Made by a program: the position numbers and the translations under genes | The notes under the pieces: model-generated | Told to the model about the DNA's origin: nothing | Seen by the model: the letters and a program-made list of their open reading frames with translations, nothing else | Database searches by the model: none | Assembly (NCBI RefSeq): GCF_020172665.1 | Contig: NZ_CP083985.1 | Span: 3,586,648 to 3,628,270, forward strand | Direction: 5' to 3' | DNA from: [Mycobacterium] zoologicum | GTDB lineage: Bacteria > Actinomycetota > Actinomycetes > Mycobacteriales > Mycobacteriaceae | DNA length: 41,623 bases | Part shown: piece by piece, positions 20,121 through 29,396 of the stretch | Layout: every line of letters begins with the position of its first letter | How positions within the stretch are numbered: the stretch's first letter is position 1

Positions 20121-21305
20121 TTACCGGGACGGTACGCCGAGCGCACGGGCGAAGCCGTCCGGAATCAGGAGGTCGTCCGGCGACAGATCGTGCACCGAGG
20201 CCCGCCCGAGTCCCATCAGGGCCGAGTCGATGCCGCCGCGCAGGATGTCGAGGACGTTCTCCACACCCGGCTGGCCGGCCGCGGCCAGGCCCCACAGGTA
20301 GGCGCGCCCGATCATCACCGCGCGTGCTCCCAGTGCCACCGCCTTGACGACGTCGCTGCCGCGCCGGATACCGCCGTCCAGCAGCACCTCGATCTCGTTG
20401 CCCACCGCGTCGGCGATAGCCGGCAGGGCGCGGATCGACGCGGGCGTTCCGTCCAGGTTGTTGCCGCCGTGGTTGGACACCGAGATAGCCGAAACACCCG
20501 CGTCCACAGCACGTTTCGCGTCATCGACGCGCATCACACCCTTGAGCATGAACGGACCGCCCCACAACTCGCGCAGCCATGCGATGTCCTCCCAGGTGGG
20601 CGGCGGGGTGCCCATCCACTGTCCGTAGGCTTCGAAGAACGGCGGTCCGGGCTCACCGCGCCGGGCCTGGTTGGGCACCCGCAGCGTCGGCGGGCGCAGC
20701 GTCTTGGCCCACTGCAGGAACCACCGGGGCCGGGCGACGGCCTCCGGCATCATCTTGATCATGGTTTTCAGATCCATCTTTTCCGGGATCTTGGGGCTGC
20801 CCCAGTCCCGGCCGTGCGAGAAGCTCCAGTCAGTGGTCGCGATCAGGCCGACCGCGCCGGCCTCCCGGGCGCGTTCGGCCCGCTCGGCGATGGCGTCGCG
20901 TCCCCCCAGCCAGTAAATCTGGAAGAAGGTCTTGGGGTTGGCGGCGATCACCTCTTCCATCGGCTTGCTGGCGAACGACGAGAGCCCCATCGCGGTGCCG
21001 CGGGCGGCTGCGGCTCGTGCCACCGCCACCTCGCCGTCCGGGTCGACGGCCTGCACGCCCGTCGGCGAGATCATCACCGGCATCGAGAGTTCTTGCCCCA
21101 TAACCGTTGTGGCCAGTTGCCGGTCCGCCGGCGCGCCCACGACGTGCGGGGCAAAACCCAACTCACTGAACGCCGCGACATTGTCGCCGACCGTCAGTCC
21201 CTTTTCACTGGCGGAGATCAGCGCGGAGTACGACGACTTCGGCAGCCGCTTGCGTGCCCGTTCCTGGGCGATGGCGACCGTTTCGAACCAGATATCACGA
21301 GACAT
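20121..21305 (-). CDS. mftD: MftD, FMN-dependent mycofactocin biosynthesis dehydrogenase
   Basis: A 394-residue L-lactate-dehydrogenase-like (LldD) flavoprotein. In the pathway it oxidatively deaminates the released lactam intermediate to premycofactocin, creating the redox-active alpha-keto amide. FMN-enzyme motifs are present: MPVMISPTGVQAV, the catalytic-histidine motif SNHGGNNLDGTPAS and GGIRRGSDVVKAVALGA. It starts 3 nt after the mftC stop. In M. tuberculosis the orthologue was first named lldD1. The acidic-to-basic order of FMN and substrate residues looks intact. Confidence 0.95.
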   Translation of the reverse strand: MSRDIWFETVAIAQERARKRLPKSSYSALISASEKGLTVGDNVAAFSELGFAPHVVGAPADRQLATTVMGQELSMPVMISPTGVQAVDPDGEVAVARAAAARGTAMGLSSFASKPMEEVIAANPKTFFQIYWLGGRDAIAERAERAREAGAVGLIATTDWSFSHGRDWGSPKIPEKMDLKTMIKMMPEAVARPRWFLQWAKTLRPPTLRVPNQARRGEPGPPFFEAYGQWMGTPPPTWEDIAWLRELWGGPFMLKGVMRVDDAKRAVDAGVSAISVSNHGGNNLDGTPASIRALPAIADAVGNEIEVLLDGGIRRGSDVVKAVALGARAVMIGRAYLWGLAAAGQPGVENVLDILRGGIDSALMGLGRASVHDLSPDDLLIPDGFARALGVPSR

Positions 21306-21308
21306 GCG

Positions 21309-22514
21309 TCAGATGGGACTTTCATCGCAGAGCCGCTTGGGTGGCTTGGTGGGGACGATCGAGACAGGAGCCGGGAGCACGGTCAGGGATCGCGGTCCGC
21401 TACTGCGCTTTCCGCGCGAGTGATCACTGCTCGGACGGGGCTTGCTGCGCTCGTTGGCCAGCGCCTCCTCGCCGAACCCGCGGACGCACTCCGGGTCGGG
21501 CCCATCCATCGGCAGGCCGGTGAAGAACTTGGCCGCCATGCAGCCGCCGCGGCAGGTGTCGAACAGCGGGCAGCTGGCGCAGGCGCCACCGGCCTTCGGA
21601 TCGCGCAGCTCCTGAAAGAGTTCGGAGTGCTTCCACACGTTGTCGAAGCCGCCGTCGGTCAAGACGTTTCCGGCCAAGAACTCTTCGTGGATAGCGAACG
21701 GACAGGCGTAGACGTCGCCGACCGGGTCGATCAGGCAGACCACCCGCCCCGCCCCGCACATATTCAGCCCGGCCAACGCGCCGGATTCGCCTAGCGGCGC
21801 CAGGTGGAAGAACGAGTCACCGGTCAGCACGCCCTCGCCTTTGGCGACCAGCCAGTTGTACAGCTGCTTCTGCTGTGCGGCGGTGGGATGCAGTTCGTCC
21901 CAGACGTCCACGCCCCGGCCCGACGGCCGCAGCCGGGTGATCCGCAAGGTGGCGCCGTATCGCTTTGCCAGCTCGGCGAAGTCGTCCAGCTGGTTGATGT
22001 TGTGGCGGGTGGCGACGACGGAGATCTTGGCGTCTTTGAAGCCTGCGGCGGCCAGGTTCTCCAGCGCCCGGATCGCCATGTCGTACGAGCCTTTGCCGCG
22101 GATCGGGTCGTTGACCTCGGCGGTGGCACCGTCCAGGGAGATCTGGACGTCGACGTAGTCGCTGGCGGCCAGCTTGGTGGCCACCTCCGGGGTGATGCGC
22201 AGGCCGTTGGTGGAGAACTTCACCCCGACGTGGTGGGCGGTGGCGTAGTCCACCAACTCCCAAAAGTCGTCGCGGACAGTCGGTTCCCCGCCGCCGATGT
22301 TGACGTAGAACACCTGCATGCGTTCCAGCTCATCGATGATGTCCTTGCACTGCCGCGTGGACAGCTCGCGCGGGTCGCGCCGGCCCGAGGCGGACAGGCA
22401 GTGCACGCAGGCCAGGTTGCAGGCGTAGGTGAGCTCCCAGGTCAGACAGATGGGTGCATCGAGGCCGTGCTCAAACTGTTCGATCAGCCGGGGTACCGGT
22501 GCTACGGAAGTCAT
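21309..22514 (-). CDS. mftC: MftC, mycofactocin radical SAM maturase
   Basis: A 401-residue radical SAM/SPASM enzyme. It decarboxylates the C-terminal tyrosine of MftA and forms the Val-Tyr lactam cross-link. The SAM-cluster motif CNLACVHC (C32, C36, C39) is followed by GGGEP. The SPASM cysteines appear in [25 protein letters not shown] and RGGC, enough for two auxiliary clusters. The last 60 residues, after the SPASM domain, are Arg/Ser/Pro-rich and look poorly conserved. The ATG overlaps the mftB stop by 4 nt (ATGA). Confidence 0.96.
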   Translation of the reverse strand: MTSVAPVPRLIEQFEHGLDAPICLTWELTYACNLACVHCLSASGRRDPRELSTRQCKDIIDELERMQVFYVNIGGGEPTVRDDFWELVDYATAHHVGVKFSTNGLRITPEVATKLAASDYVDVQISLDGATAEVNDPIRGKGSYDMAIRALENLAAAGFKDAKISVVATRHNINQLDDFAELAKRYGATLRITRLRPSGRGVDVWDELHPTAAQQKQLYNWLVAKGEGVLTGDSFFHLAPLGESGALAGLNMCGAGRVVCLIDPVGDVYACPFAIHEEFLAGNVLTDGGFDNVWKHSELFQELRDPKAGGACASCPLFDTCRGGCMAAKFFTGLPMDGPDPECVRGFGEEALANERSKPRPSSDHSRGKRSSGPRSLTVLPAPVSIVPTKPPKRLCDESPI

Positions 22515-22813
22515 TGACCCTCCCTCGGGATCAGCATGTTCGATTCGACCAGCACGCCGAGGGCATGCAGGTACGGACCCTGGTCGGCATCGTCGACTCC
22601 GGCTGCGCGGCAGGCGGATCGGACATCGGAGTGGTCGGCCAGTGACCGCACCACCTCGACGATGGTTCGGTTCTTCAAGAACGACAACTTGCGGGTACCG
22701 AAGTGGTAGAGCAGCGCGCCAAACGACTCGGGGCGGAGCGCCACCTGCGGGTGCAGCTCCCAGCCACGGTCGGGGTCGAACACTTCGGCCGCCGACTGCA
22801 CGGCCGCGGACAC
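22511..22813 (-). CDS. mftB: MftB, precursor-peptide chaperone (RRE, PqqD-like)
   Basis: About 100 residues. It binds MftA and presents it to MftC. The fold signature of PqqD-like RRE proteins is seen in [21 protein letters not shown] then [22 protein letters not shown] chose the GTG at 22813, 2 nt after the mftA stop. An upstream GTG at 22831 lies inside mftA and would add six residues (MRGLLT) read from mftA DNA in another frame. The stop overlaps the mftC start by 4 nt, so mftA-mftB-mftC are tightly coupled. Confidence 0.88.
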   Translation of the reverse strand: MSAAVQSAAEVFDPDRGWELHPQVALRPESFGALLYHFGTRKLSFLKNRTIVEVVRSLADHSDVRSACRAAGVDDADQGPYLHALGVLVESNMLIPREGQ

Positions 22814-22815
22814 GG

Positions 22816-22911
22816 TCAGTAGACCCCGCACATACCGTCGATGGACACCTCTTCGACCAGGCTCTCGGTCACGATCTCGGCATTGGTCTCGTTCTGCTGG
22901 TTCTCGTCCAT
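22816..22911 (-). CDS. mftA: MftA, mycofactocin precursor peptide
   Basis: This 31-residue peptide is too short for most gene callers. It starts at ATG 22911 ([14 protein letters not shown]) and ends SIDGMCGVY followed by TGA. The C-terminal IDGMCGVY is the invariant mycofactocin precursor motif, and the last Val-Tyr becomes the cofactor core. The upstream part is acidic and Glu/Asn/Gln-rich, as expected of the leader recognised by MftB. AGAGG lies 7 nt before the ATG. It is the first gene of the mft operon, divergent from mftR. Confidence 0.97.
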   Translation of the reverse strand: MDENQQNETNAEIVTESLVEEVSIDGMCGVY

Positions 22912-22937
22912 CACGGGGCCTCTCTCACGTTCAGGTT

Positions 22938-22953
22938 CGACAATCGAGTGTCG
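22938..22953. promoter_or_regulatory. Candidate MftR operator in the mftA-mftR gap
   Basis: CGACAATCGAGTGTCG is a 16-bp palindrome with a single mismatched pair, in the 102-bp divergent gap. The core ATCGAGTG recurs 41 bp away at 22984-22991, inside GGCA-TCGAG-TGCC (22981-22993). A -10-like TAGAAT (22973-22978) for mftR lies between the two. TetR repressors usually bind such sites in their own divergent promoter, so this is the best MftR candidate by position and symmetry. Confidence 0.55.
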
Positions 22954-23013
22954 TGGCGGTCACAATCTCGGATAGAATATGGCATCGAGTGCCGAAACGG
23001 AAGAGGGCTTCAT

Positions 23014-23610
23014 ATGGGCGGCATGCCGGGATCACAGCCCCGGGCCGGCCGTCGCCGCTCGACCACCCGAACCGACATCTCGGATGTGGCCATCGATCTG
23101 TTCGCCACCCGCGGGTTCGGCGACGTCAGCGTCGACGACGTCGCCCAGGCCGCGGGTATCGCCCGGCGCACCCTGTTCCGCTATTACGCCTCGAAGAACG
23201 CCATCCCGTGGGGTGATTTCGACGCACATCTGCGTCAGCTCGGCGAGCTGCTCGACGGCATCGATCCCGACGCCCCGATCGGTGACGCGTTACGCGAGGC
23301 ACTGTTGTCGTTCAACACCTTCGACGAGAGTGAGACAGCCCGGCACCGCCGCCGGATGCGGGTGATCCTGCAGACAGACGAGCTGCAGGCGTATTCCATG
23401 ACGATGTATGCGGGCTGGCGTGGCGTCATCGCGGAGTTCGTGGCGCGCCGCGCCGGCGCGCAACCTGGTGATCTACGCCCGCAGACGGTGGCCTGGATGA
23501 TGCTGGGCGTTGCGCTGAGCGCCTACGAGCGCTGGCTGGAAGACGAATCCCTGGAGCTGCCAACAGCTCTCGGCGAGGCGTTCGACACCATCCGCGGCGG
23601 CCTGGACTGA
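23014..23610 (+). CDS. mftR: MftR, TetR-family regulator of the mycofactocin locus
   Basis: A 198-residue TetR-family repressor. The start ATG at 23014 has AGAGGG 7-8 nt upstream; a longer open frame upstream is not protein-like. The helix-turn-helix spans about residues 20-63 ([40 protein letters not shown]). The C-terminal ligand domain runs to the end. The mycobacterial orthologue represses mft genes and has been reported to respond to long-chain acyl-CoAs. It is divergent from mftA and convergent with the F420 oxidoreductase, with 7 nt between the stops. Confidence 0.93.
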   Translation: MGGMPGSQPRAGRRRSTTRTDISDVAIDLFATRGFGDVSVDDVAQAAGIARRTLFRYYASKNAIPWGDFDAHLRQLGELLDGIDPDAPIGDALREALLSFNTFDESETARHRRRMRVILQTDELQAYSMTMYAGWRGVIAEFVARRAGAQPGDLRPQTVAWMMLGVALSAYERWLEDESLELPTALGEAFDTIRGGLD

Positions 23611-23617
23611 CTGGGTC

Positions 23618-24664
23618 TCAGCCGGCGAGGCCGCGGTAGGCGGCCACCACCGGCTCGAGTTCGTCGGGGGTGGCGCCGTGCATGATCACCGCGTCGGCGC
23701 CGTAGCCGAATTCGTCCCGAATGCGTTGCGCGCAGCGCTCGGCCGGACCGGTGGCCGCCGGCGCCAACCACTCCTCGGGAATCAGTGTCGCGATGTGTTC
23801 GATCTGGGCGGGGGTGGCTTTGGCGTCGATGCCGCCGGGGATCGATGTCACCACCGAATCCGCCCGGAATCGTTGCAGCACTGCGGGATCCCAGTTGTTG
23901 GTCGCCACCAGCAGATCGCCGTAGCCCTGCAGATAGGTGGCCAGCCGGGCTACAGTCTTCTTCAGCCGCAGTTCCTCGGGCAGGTGATCGCCGACGGTGG
24001 CGAAACACGACCAGACCCGCACCGCATCCGGGTCGCGTCCGGCGCGTTCGGCGGCGTCCTTGACGGTCTTCACGCAACTCCCCAGGGTCTCCGGGGTGAA
24101 GTAGGTGTGCAATACGACGTCGTCGAACAGCCGGCCGCCCAGCGCCAGCGTGTGTGGGCCGAAGGCGACCAGCGCCAGCCGGATGTCCTCGTCGAAGTCG
24201 GGGTCCAGCGCCAGCACCGGGTAGTGGCCGATCGGCCCGTCGTGGCCGATGATCACCTCGCCGCGCCAGAGTCGCCGCATCACCTGCGCCCAGTCGGCCA
24301 TCTGCGCCGTCGTCACCGCCGGAATGCCGAATCCGGCGTAGATCGGGCCGATTCCGCGTCCGATGCCCAGGGTGAATCGTCCACCGGACAGCCGGTGCAG
24401 GGTGGTCGCCCATGATCCGGTGATCAGCGGATGGCGGGTGTTGTGGTTGGTCGCCGCCGTCGCGATCCGCATCCGGCTGGTGACCGCACACGCCGCACCC
24501 GCCAGCGACGAGGCTTCCTTGACGTTCCAGCGTTCGGAGATGAACGCGGTGCCGAAACCGAGTTCCTCACCGCGGCGGGCCTCGTCCATCAGGGTGGCCG
24601 GCCCTTCGCCGCCGGCACCCGCCAGCAGGTAGTAGCCCAGCTCGTCGAGCACTCGTTGGTTCAT
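23618..24664 (-). CDS. LLM-class F420-dependent oxidoreductase
   Basis: A 348-residue luciferase-like protein. The beginning LDELGYYLLAGAGGEGP, then ELGFGTAFISERWNVKEAS and LSGGRFTLGIGRGI, matches the F420-dependent family typified by MSMEG_2249 (TIGR03857), from memory. Coenzyme F420 is the likely hydride donor or acceptor; the substrate is unknown. The start ATG at 24664 overlaps the stop of the alpha/beta hydrolase by 4 nt (ATGA). The open frame 35 codons further upstream lies inside that gene and was not used. It is the last gene of the minus-strand operon beginning at 26048. Confidence 0.86.
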   Translation of the reverse strand: MNQRVLDELGYYLLAGAGGEGPATLMDEARRGEELGFGTAFISERWNVKEASSLAGAACAVTSRMRIATAATNHNTRHPLITGSWATTLHRLSGGRFTLGIGRGIGPIYAGFGIPAVTTAQMADWAQVMRRLWRGEVIIGHDGPIGHYPVLALDPDFDEDIRLALVAFGPHTLALGGRLFDDVVLHTYFTPETLGSCVKTVKDAAERAGRDPDAVRVWSCFATVGDHLPEELRLKKTVARLATYLQGYGDLLVATNNWDPAVLQRFRADSVVTSIPGGIDAKATPAQIEHIATLIPEEWLAPAATGPAERCAQRIRDEFGYGADAVIMHGATPDELEPVVAAYRGLAG

Positions 24665-25766
24665 CGCCTGACCACCTCTCGAAGGAATCGTTCCGTCTCG
24701 GCCTGCACCCGCCGGGAGAAGATGTGTCCGGCATGGCCACCGCCGTGCCAGTAGAGCCGACCGCCCCACCGATCATGCAGTGCCACCGCAGGCTCCGGGT
24801 ATGCCATCCGGTCGTGCCGCGCCGCCACGATCAGCCGACACCGGGCCGGCGGCGCCGGCTCGGTCTCCAGCAGGTCCACCACCGACATCAACGCTGCGGC
24901 GACCTCGGAGCGCAACGCGTCGCAGACGGCTAGCCCCGCCGGGCCCCACCGCCACAGGTGATGCGCGATCATCGAGTTGAGTCCGGCGATCGGCGTGTAC
25001 ACCGCCACGGCATCGACCCCGGCCTCCAGGTGCGACACCAGAGCGGCCACGGGGCTACCCAACGACACTCCGGCCACCGTCACGGTTGTGGCCTGCGGCG
25101 ACACCCAGCGCACCACCGCACGGACTTCGGAGATCGCGCGCATCATCCCGGCGACATTGGCCAGCGGATCGTGCCCCGGGTAGGGCGGCCAGGCGCGGCG
25201 GCGCACACCGTGGCCGGGCTGCACCGGCATCGCGACGTTGAAACCCAGCCGGTGCAATCGCCGCACGCGTGCCACCAGCAGGTCCGGCCAGTTGCCCTGA
25301 CCCGCCCCGTGCACCCAGACCAGCCAGGGCCGCGGACCACCTGCGTGGCGGCAGACCTCTACGACGGCCGTCACCGGGGCACCGAACTCCGCCAACGTCA
25401 TCGGCAGCCGGGGATCGTGGTGGAATCTCAGCTGCTCGACGACCAGGCCCGCCAGTCGCCGCCGCCGAATTCCGGTCACCTGCAACGGTTCCGGCGCGGC
25501 GTGCGCCGCGTCGATACCCAATCCGGACAGCTCTTCGGCGGCAGCCGTGCACTCGGACAGCGGCCGGGCCAGCACCGGAGCCGGCGCCAGCAGCGTCATA
25601 CCGGTCAACGTCAGCTCGTCGAACAGCACCTCGCCCAGCTGGCGCATCCCGCGCGGAGAGGCCGCCGCCCAGTCCGGCGAGTCCCGCAGCGCACCGACGG
25701 CGCGGGGCAGCACGCCGGCGAGGCCCCGGATGATCTGCGGTGCGCGTTGCGCCGATCCCATCGTCA

Positions 25767-25767
<1 letters not shown>
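24661..25767 (-). CDS. Alpha/beta hydrolase
   Basis: A 368-residue protein with an uncharacterised N-terminal part of about 135 residues and an alpha/beta-hydrolase domain. That domain has the oxyanion region WVHGAGQGNW (about 151-160), nucleophile elbow GVSLGS (S235), acid AARHD (D319) and histidine GGHAGH (H345 or H348), so the triad looks complete. The start is ATG 25767 (MTMGS), overlapping the upstream stop as TGATG. ATG 25761 is an alternative, with GGGGTG upstream. The frame open to 26214 is not protein-like and was trimmed. Its substrate is not known; the neighbours suggest a lipid or terpenoid ester or lactone. Confidence 0.8.
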
Positions 25768-26087
<320 letters not shown>

Positions 26088-26108
26088 CTACCGATAGGGT
26101 TACGGTAC
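26088..26108. promoter_or_regulatory. Catabolic-block operator copy 1 (degenerate)
   Basis: CTACCGATAG-G-GTTACGGTAC matches the consensus YTACYGTAAN-C-ATTACRGTAR at the TAC-C/T-G and TTAC-R-GTA cores. It lies in the 92-bp divergent gap between the BVMO remnant operon (minus) and the Rieske operon (plus). It is the weakest copy by symmetry, supported mainly by position. Confidence 0.4.
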
Positions 26109-26140
26109 GGTATTCGGTTGGCACCCGTGAGAGGACGACG

Positions 26141-27151
26141 ATGAGAGTTCCGTTCACCTGGAAGGTCACCGGTTGGTTCATGATCGGCTGGTCGCCCGAG
26201 TTCGAGACGGGCAAGACCCGCGCCCTGCACTACTTCGGCGACGACATGGTCGCCTACCGGGGCGAATCCGGTGAGCTGCATGTGATGGAGGCCCACTGCA
26301 AGCACCTCGGCGCTCACCTCGGTCACGGCGGCAAGGTGGTCGAGGACCGCGTCGAGTGCCCGTTCCACGGCTGGCAGTGGGGGCCCGACGGCTGCAACAA
26401 GTTCATTCCATATCAGCCGGACCGGCCGAACAAGGCGCTGCGGCTTCGGGTGTACCCGGTACACGAGCAGCACGGCTGCGTGTTCATCTGGCATCACCCC
26501 GACGGCGCCGAACCGCAGTGGGACATGCCGGATATCTTCGGCAAGTTCCCGCAGTTCACCACCGGGCCGCAGGACTACTACCGGGCCTACCCGGAGTTCT
26601 CCCGGCGCCTGGAAGGGGAGCCGGTGCACCCCCAGATCGTCGCCGAGAACGCCGCGGACAGTTCGCATTTCCAGTATGTGCACCACGCCACGGTGACGCC
26701 ACGGGTTCTGGACTGGCAGATGGCCGACCGCGAGTGGCACTTCGTGGCCGGTTTTCCGGACGCCGACAGCGACGACCCCGATCAGATGGCCCTGCGCTTC
26801 CACTCGCATCTGTTCGGCCTCGGCGGGGCGATCAGCATCTTCGAGGGCGTGCAGCAGCATCGGTTGATATTCACCTGCACACCGGTCGACGAAGGACGCT
26901 CGGACCTGTTCTATTCGATCTGGTGGCCGCGGATTCCCGGCGACGACTCACAGGCCCCACCGGATCACATCCGGGAGCGGGTGGAGAAGCAGTTCCTGAC
27001 CACGGTGGAGGACGACCTGGGCATCTGGCGCTATCAGCGCTACATTGAGCATCCGGCTCTGGCCAAGACGGATGCGAAACCGTTTATGACGCTGCGGAAA
27101 TGGGCGACGCAGTTCTACGACGCACCGGCGGAAGAGACACTCGGCACGTGA
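26141..27151 (+). CDS. Rieske non-heme iron oxygenase (KshA-like)
   Basis: A 336-residue terminal oxygenase. The Rieske [2Fe-2S] ligands are C53-x-H55 (CKH) and C73-x2-H76 (CPFH). The C-terminal catalytic domain has the mononuclear iron motif ENAADSSHFQYVHH, with N170, D173, H176 and H181. The architecture is like the oxygenase subunit of 3-ketosteroid 9-alpha-hydroxylase, but the substrate cannot be assigned. It needs a reductase, which is not in the window. The ATG has GAGAGGAC upstream. It is the first gene of a three-gene plus operon, and its stop overlaps the next start by 4 nt (GTGA). Confidence 0.9.
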   Translation: MRVPFTWKVTGWFMIGWSPEFETGKTRALHYFGDDMVAYRGESGELHVMEAHCKHLGAHLGHGGKVVEDRVECPFHGWQWGPDGCNKFIPYQPDRPNKALRLRVYPVHEQHGCVFIWHHPDGAEPQWDMPDIFGKFPQFTTGPQDYYRAYPEFSRRLEGEPVHPQIVAENAADSSHFQYVHHATVTPRVLDWQMADREWHFVAGFPDADSDDPDQMALRFHSHLFGLGGAISIFEGVQQHRLIFTCTPVDEGRSDLFYSIWWPRIPGDDSQAPPDHIRERVEKQFLTTVEDDLGIWRYQRYIEHPALAKTDAKPFMTLRKWATQFYDAPAEETLGT

Positions 27152-27795
27152 CGCCGGCGGATCTGGTCGCGCCCGAACACACCGCGATCATCACCCAGGA
27201 ACTCCAGGGCGCCGTCGTCGGGCCCGAAGCCGGCCTTCCGATACTCGCCAACGCGGCCCGCGACCAGGCGCTGCCGAACATCAGCCGGCTGCTGCCGGTG
27301 GCCAGAGCCGCCGGGGTGCAGGTGGTGCACTGCATGGTGCACCGCCGCCCGGACGGCTTGGGCTCCAACCACAATGCGCGGCTGTTCGCCGCGGGGCGCC
27401 GCGCCGTGGACATCACCCCGGGCAGCCCCGGAGCAACCCTGCTGCCCGAGTTCGGGCCCGAGGCCGCCGACCTGGTGCTGAGCCGCTGTCACGGGGTGGG
27501 GCCGATGGGCGGCACCGACCTGAATGCGGTGCTGCGCAACCTCGGGGTGTCCACCGTTGTCGCCGTGGGGGTCTCACTGAACGTGGCCATCCCGAACCTG
27601 GTGATGGACGCGGTCAACGCCGGCTTTCAGGTGGTGCTGCCGCGTGATGCGGTGGCCGGTGTGCCAGCCGAGTACGGGGCTGCGATGATCGAGTACACCC
27701 TGTCCCTGTTGGCGACGATCACCACCACCGAGGAGCTGATGCAGACGTGGCGAGCCCGACCCAGTTCACCGTCCCCGACGTCTTCGACGCGGTAG
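27148..27795 (+). CDS. Isochorismatase-fold (cysteine hydrolase family) protein with degenerate triad
   Basis: A 215-residue protein starting at a GTG that overlaps the Rieske stop. The fold pattern is clear: HTAIITQELQG, the strand-helix RCHGVGPMGGTDLNAVLRNL, then GVSLNVAIPNLVMDAVNAGF. However, the usual Asp is E18, the usual Lys aligns with R113, and the nucleophilic Cys aligns with A147. Classical amidase/isochorismatase chemistry is therefore not expected. It may be a binding or scaffold protein, or use other chemistry. The last 16 residues are encoded within the fadD-like gene, whose start lies 49 nt before this stop. Confidence 0.8.
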   Translation: MTPADLVAPEHTAIITQELQGAVVGPEAGLPILANAARDQALPNISRLLPVARAAGVQVVHCMVHRRPDGLGSNHNARLFAAGRRAVDITPGSPGATLLPEFGPEAADLVLSRCHGVGPMGGTDLNAVLRNLGVSTVVAVGVSLNVAIPNLVMDAVNAGFQVVLPRDAVAGVPAEYGAAMIEYTLSLLATITTTEELMQTWRARPSSPSPTSSTR

Positions 27796-29396
27796 TCGAG
27801 GCGATCCCCGACCGCGACCTGGTGATCCAGGGCGATCAACGCTTCACCTACGCGCAGATCCGCGAACGCTCCAACCGGCTGGCGTCCTACCTAAATGCCC
27901 AAGGGCTGGGCGCGCACACCCCGCGGTCGGACCTGGCGGGCCACCAGAGCGGCCAGGATCTGCTGGGCGTCTACGCCTACAACGGCCACGAGTTCATCGA
28001 GACCCTGTTCGGTGCGTTCCGGGCCAGGGTGGCCCCGTTCAACGTCAACTACCGTTACGTGCGCAACGAATTGGCTTACCTGCTAGCCGATTCCGGTGCC
28101 ACCGCGCTGGTTTATCACGCCGCGTTCGCCCCCACCCTGGCCGAGGTGCTGCCCGACCTGCCGCAGCTGCGGGTGCTGATCCAGATCGCCGACGACTCCG
28201 GCAATCCCCTGCTCGACGGCGCCGTCGATTACGAGACGGCGCTGGCCGACAGCTCTCCGGAACCCCCGGCGGCGCAGCCGGACCCCGACGACCTCTACGT
28301 GCTCTACACCGGCGGCACCACCGGCATGCCCAAGGGCGTGCTCTGGCGTCAGCACGACATCTTCATGGGCTCCTTCGGCGGCCGCAACCTGATGACCGGC
28401 GACGCGGTCAGCTGCATCGACGACATCGTGGGCCCGGTCCGCGCCAACCCCGGCGTCAAGCTGATGATCCTGCCGCCCCTGATCCACGGTGCGGCGCAGT
28501 GGGCGGTGATGACGGCGATCAACACCGGCCAGACCCTGGTATTCCCTTCCGTCGTAGACCATTTCGACGCCGACGACGTGGTGCGCACCATCGAGCGCGA
28601 GAAGGTACTGTCGGTGACCGTGGTCGGCGATGCCATGACCCGACCGCTGATCGCGGCGATCCAGCAGGGCAGCGCCGACGTGTCGTCGCTGATGGTGGTG
28701 GCCAACGGCGGCGCGCTGCTCACGCCCTACGTCAAGCAGCAGGTGGTCGAGACGCTGCCCGGCGCCATGGTGATCGACGGAGTCGGCTCGTCGGAGACCG
28801 GCGCCCAGATGCGGCACATGTCGACCTCGGGAGCGGTGTCCACCGGCACCTTCGGCGCCGGGCCGGACACCTGCGTGGTGGCCGAGGACCTGAGCTCCGT
28901 GCTGCAGCCCGGGCACGACGGCCTGGGCTGGCTCGGGCAACGCGGCTGTGTTCCGTTGGGCTACAAGGGCGATGCCACCAAGACGGCCGGGACGTTCCCG
29001 GTGATCGACGGGGTTCGCTACGCCGTCCCGGGTGACCGGGCGCGCCATCTTCCCGACGGGTCGATCGAGTTGCTGGGCCGCGACTCGGTGACGATCAACT
29101 CCGGCGGGGAGAAGATCTTCGCCGAGGAGGTCGAGACCGCGATCGCCTCGCATCCGGGGGTGATCGACGTGGTGGTCGCCGGCCGGCCCAGCGAGCGCTG
29201 GGGGCAGGAGGTAGTGGCGGTGGTGTCGCTGGCCGACGGGGCGTCGGCCACCGCCGCCGAACTCATCGAGCACGCCGGCGGCTCGCTGGCCCGCTACAAG
29301 CTGCCCAAGGCGATCGTGTTCCGTCCGGCGATCGTGCGCAGCCCGGCCGGCAAGGCCGACTACCGGTGGGCGCGTGAACAGGCCGAGCAGGGCTAG
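27747..29396 (+). CDS. Acyl-CoA ligase (FadD family)
   Basis: A 549-residue ANL-superfamily acyl-CoA synthetase that activates a carboxylic acid through an acyl-adenylate to the CoA thioester. The start is GTG at 27747; the N-terminus FTVPDVFDAVVEAIPDRDLV is typical. Motifs are the AMP-binding P-loop YTGGTTGMPKG (187-197), DGVGSSETG, PGDRARHLPDGSIELLGRDS and the C-terminal GGEKIFAEEVE, with the late lysine in RSPAGKADYRW. It is translationally overlapped with the preceding gene and convergent with an aldehyde dehydrogenase (4-bp overlap). The substrate is probably the acid made by the block's oxygenases and dehydrogenases. Confidence 0.92.
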   Translation: MASPTQFTVPDVFDAVVEAIPDRDLVIQGDQRFTYAQIRERSNRLASYLNAQGLGAHTPRSDLAGHQSGQDLLGVYAYNGHEFIETLFGAFRARVAPFNVNYRYVRNELAYLLADSGATALVYHAAFAPTLAEVLPDLPQLRVLIQIADDSGNPLLDGAVDYETALADSSPEPPAAQPDPDDLYVLYTGGTTGMPKGVLWRQHDIFMGSFGGRNLMTGDAVSCIDDIVGPVRANPGVKLMILPPLIHGAAQWAVMTAINTGQTLVFPSVVDHFDADDVVRTIEREKVLSVTVVGDAMTRPLIAAIQQGSADVSSLMVVANGGALLTPYVKQQVVETLPGAMVIDGVGSSETGAQMRHMSTSGAVSTGTFGAGPDTCVVAEDLSSVLQPGHDGLGWLGQRGCVPLGYKGDATKTAGTFPVIDGVRYAVPGDRARHLPDGSIELLGRDSVTINSGGEKIFAEEVETAIASHPGVIDVVVAGRPSERWGQEVVAVVSLADGASATAAELIEHAGGSLARYKLPKAIVFRPAIVRSPAGKADYRWAREQAEQG

